Source: an uncultured Clostridiaceae bacterium (GTDB lineage Bacteria > Bacillota > Clostridia > TANB77 > CAG-508). From it: DNA of 14,570 nt. Below, piece after piece: positions 12,843 through 14,570 of this stretch. The notes beneath the pieces are model-generated. The model had not been told where the DNA came from, made no database searches, and saw nothing but the letters and a program-made list of their open reading frames with translations. Positions within the stretch are counted from its first letter, which is position 1. The number at the start of each line of letters is the position of its first letter. Made by a program: the position numbers and the translations under genes. The DNA lies in assembly GCA_958417695.1 (NCBI GenBank), contig CATZDQ010000015.1, forward strand, positions 1-14,570, written 5' to 3'.

Positions 12843-14043
12843 AAATTTGTTCCATCCCTTTCTCTTTTTTTCTCATATAAACTAAGACATAGCAAAGTAA
12901 CAATTGAAACACCATAAAAAATGCCGATAATCCCAAAATGGCAGTTACTCCATAAGGGTACATGATGCCAGCAAAAAACATACCCAAAGAAGTAGATAAC
13001 ATACCTATCATATAACGAAAATCTGTAAAAATCAATTGATAATCATTTGGCACACGATTGATATAGGGTGCATCACTAATATTCTCATAAGCTGTAGAAA
13101 TGAAAATAGACCAAGTAATAGCTAACAAAGCAAACGCTACATTATTCGTAAAAAAGCTAATACTATATAATAAAAAACGTATACCAAATTTAATAGTAAT
13201 GGTTATATAATCATTCTTGGGCATTAATATTTTTAAAGCCAAAATACCAAACAAATCCGCAGCAAGTCCCACAAACAGTAAGTAATTAGTAGCCCCACTA
13301 TCTGTAAAATGAAATAAATTTGTCAGCATCAACATTTTTAATCCTAATCCCGTACTCATTGCTATATTTGCTACAAAATAACAAACCATATATACTTTTA
13401 AAATATTATCCTTTAACACATAACTAGCTACTTGTTTTATCGTAATTTCTTTTTCTTGTATCGCCTTTTGTTGTTTTATACTATCCATTACCCAGACGGT
13501 TACTAAAAGTAGTAGAATGGATAATAATAAACAAGTGTTATAATCTATCAATAAAAATCCAATGGTTCTTCCAATGCATAAACCACCTATAAGAATACCT
13601 AAATCTTTAAATAAGTATTCCACCAACTTCCTTTTGCTATATAATGTATCTTCTTTTTTTATAGTAACAATAAAAGGATAAATACTAATGGTAATCAACT
13701 TTTCTATAATGACATCGGTTATTACAAAAATCCCTATCCAAAATAAATTTTCACTTTGATGTAAAACATATAAGATACAAAGATTTATCAATTTAGCAAG
13801 TAACGCAACTAATAAAAATTTTTGTATTTTATTGACACCAATCTTCTTAGCAAATAGCAAAATACAAAATGCACATAATAACGTAGCTACACTCAAAATT
13901 TGACTAATGCTTTGTACTTCTAATCCATTTTGTTGCATCCATAGTTGATTAAAATTCTTCCATAAGCCAGTAGACATACTAAACAAAGCTAGCATAATTA
14001 ATATTTTATTTTCTTCTTTTAATTTTCCCCATATTTTTTTCAT
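12829..14043 (-). CDS. MFS-like multi-pass membrane transporter
   Basis: The 404-residue protein is hydrophobic with about 11-12 predicted membrane helices in two groups separated by a charged central loop (MDSIKQQKAIQEKEITIKQVASYVLKD, about 190-215). That 6+6 arrangement and the length fit the major facilitator superfamily. The start MKKIWGKLKEENKILIMLALFSMSTGLWKNF has a charged cytoplasmic N-terminus leading into helix 1. A loop after helix 2 (LLFAKKIGVNKIQKF) resembles the MFS motif A position but is not canonical. The substrate is not recognisable. AAAGGG lies about ten bases before the ATG. It leads an operon with the PHP and GNAT genes; the MATE remnant lies 37 bp upstream in the same orientation. 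Confidence 0.75.
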   Translation of the reverse strand: MKKIWGKLKEENKILIMLALFSMSTGLWKNFNQLWMQQNGLEVQSISQILSVATLLCAFCILLFAKKIGVNKIQKFLLVALLAKLINLCILYVLHQSENLFWIGIFVITDVIIEKLITISIYPFIVTIKKEDTLYSKRKLVEYLFKDLGILIGGLCIGRTIGFLLIDYNTCLLLSILLLLVTVWVMDSIKQQKAIQEKEITIKQVASYVLKDNILKVYMVCYFVANIAMSTGLGLKMLMLTNLFHFTDSGATNYLLFVGLAADLFGILALKILMPKNDYITITIKFGIRFLLYSISFFTNNVAFALLAITWSIFISTAYENISDAPYINRVPNDYQLIFTDFRYMIGMLSTSLGMFFAGIMYPYGVTAILGLSAFFMVFQLLLCYVLVYMRKKEKGMEQIYGNI

Positions 14044-14080
14044 GATTTAAATTCCCTTTTCCTTTTGTGCTTTCCTTTTT

Positions 14081-14570
14081 TTAATTAATACTTATCCATT
14101 TTTCTTCTATTTCTTCTAGTTTTTCTTCTCTTTGCTTTTCTATTTGCTGATATTTCCTCTTAGATGCATATTTTTGTGTAATCGCATAACTAAGATACGC
14201 TATCCAAACTCCTATGATTCCTAATGGTGTGTAAGCTAAAATCATAGCTATCACTATCTTTATGACAGAACTCATCATATTTCGCTTAGCTAAGAAAGCA
14301 AATTCTTTTATCCCTCTTAATATTGAAAAATAGTAAGTTCCAGACATAGTTATATAGCAACCTAATACTAATAAAGGTAAGATTTGATAGAAAATAAATT
14401 TGGAGGCTTCTTCCGGCATTGCTATCTTCATAATTAAAATAGCAATTAGTAAGAATATCATTAGAGCCTAGACTAGCAATGACTAATGTATCTATTAAAG
14501 TCATAAAAATATTGACCAGATTTTCGAAAGCCATTGGTATAGATATTTTTAATTGTATCTAGATAATTAA
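14081..14570 (-). pseudogene. MATE-family transporter remnant, internally deleted and frameshifted
   Basis: Reading from the window edge, one frame gives KISIPMAFENLVNIFMTLID and VIASLGSN, the first helix of a MATE efflux protein. Near 14461 family likeness switches to another frame, which gives MIFLLIAILIMKI, then SILRGIKEFAFLAKRN and TPLGIIGVWIAYLSYAITQKY, the last three helices and basic tail of the same family. About 250 residues between them are missing. Upstream of the first segment its own frame meets a TAG at 14559-14561, while the neighbouring frame gives a plausible N-terminus (NYLDTIK), suggesting a second frameshift in the A-run near 14546-14550. The piece is therefore probably decayed, or the assembly is collapsed at the contig end. 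Confidence 0.65.

Noticed and set aside
1..14570. CRISPR array, tRNA, rRNA, insertion sequence or DGR reverse transcriptase
   Set aside because: No spaced direct repeats, cloverleaf-like segments, transposase or reverse transcriptase motifs were seen on either strand.

Overview
This is a metagenomic-style contig whose two parts do not belong together. Positions 1 to about 283 are GC-rich and encode a fragment of a Bacteroidota-type TonB-dependent outer-membrane receptor. From about 284 to the end the DNA is strongly AT-rich, with A/T-ending codons, AGGAGG-type ribosome binding sites and sigma-A-like promoters, as in a low-GC gut Firmicute (Clostridia or relatives). An SPL-family radical SAM protein, ECF sigma/anti-sigma genes and prepilin-like proteins of the clostridial GVTLIALVITI type fit that assignment. 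The lineage is inferred from style and gene content only. The switch falls within about five bases inside a gene on each side, which points to an assembly chimera.

Layout: 284-842 (-) is a prepilin-like surface protein cut by the junction. 843-1329 is AT-rich spacer with its promoter and the promoter of a small XRE-type regulator (1330-1659, +). A likely operon on the minus strand reads PAP2 phosphatase (frameshifted, 4642-3946), MscS-type channel (3949-2882) and SPL-like radical SAM protein (2812-1802). A GH13 alpha-amylase without signal peptide (4765-6231, +) converges on a PF10091-type glycoside hydrolase (7503-6256, -), sharing a hairpin terminator. A second prepilin-like gene (8551-7592, -) has the same promoter-region motif as the first. 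Next come a GNAT-trmB pair (9999-8869, -), an ECF sigma/anti-sigma pair (11463-10086, -), an MFS-PHP-GNAT operon (14043-11573, -) and remains of a MATE transporter (14081-14570, -).

Genes working together: the sigma factor and its membrane anti-sigma factor form an envelope-stress module. The amylase and the PF10091 enzyme both act on glucans. The MFS, PHP and GNAT genes overlap by 14 nt each and are probably translationally coupled, but their joint substrate is unknown. The two prepilin-like genes look like members of a dispersed, co-regulated surface-protein family; the complete one ends in a C-type-lectin-like region resembling targets of diversity-generating retroelements.

No complete new system is visible. 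The points most worth following are the SPL homologue in which the catalytic hydrogen-donor Cys is Ser, the shared motif inside the promoters of the two prepilin-like genes, the lectin-like end of the second prepilin-like protein, and the single-base frameshift in the PAP2 gene at a CTT-CGG-C site. No rRNA, tRNA, CRISPR array, insertion sequence or replication origin was seen.
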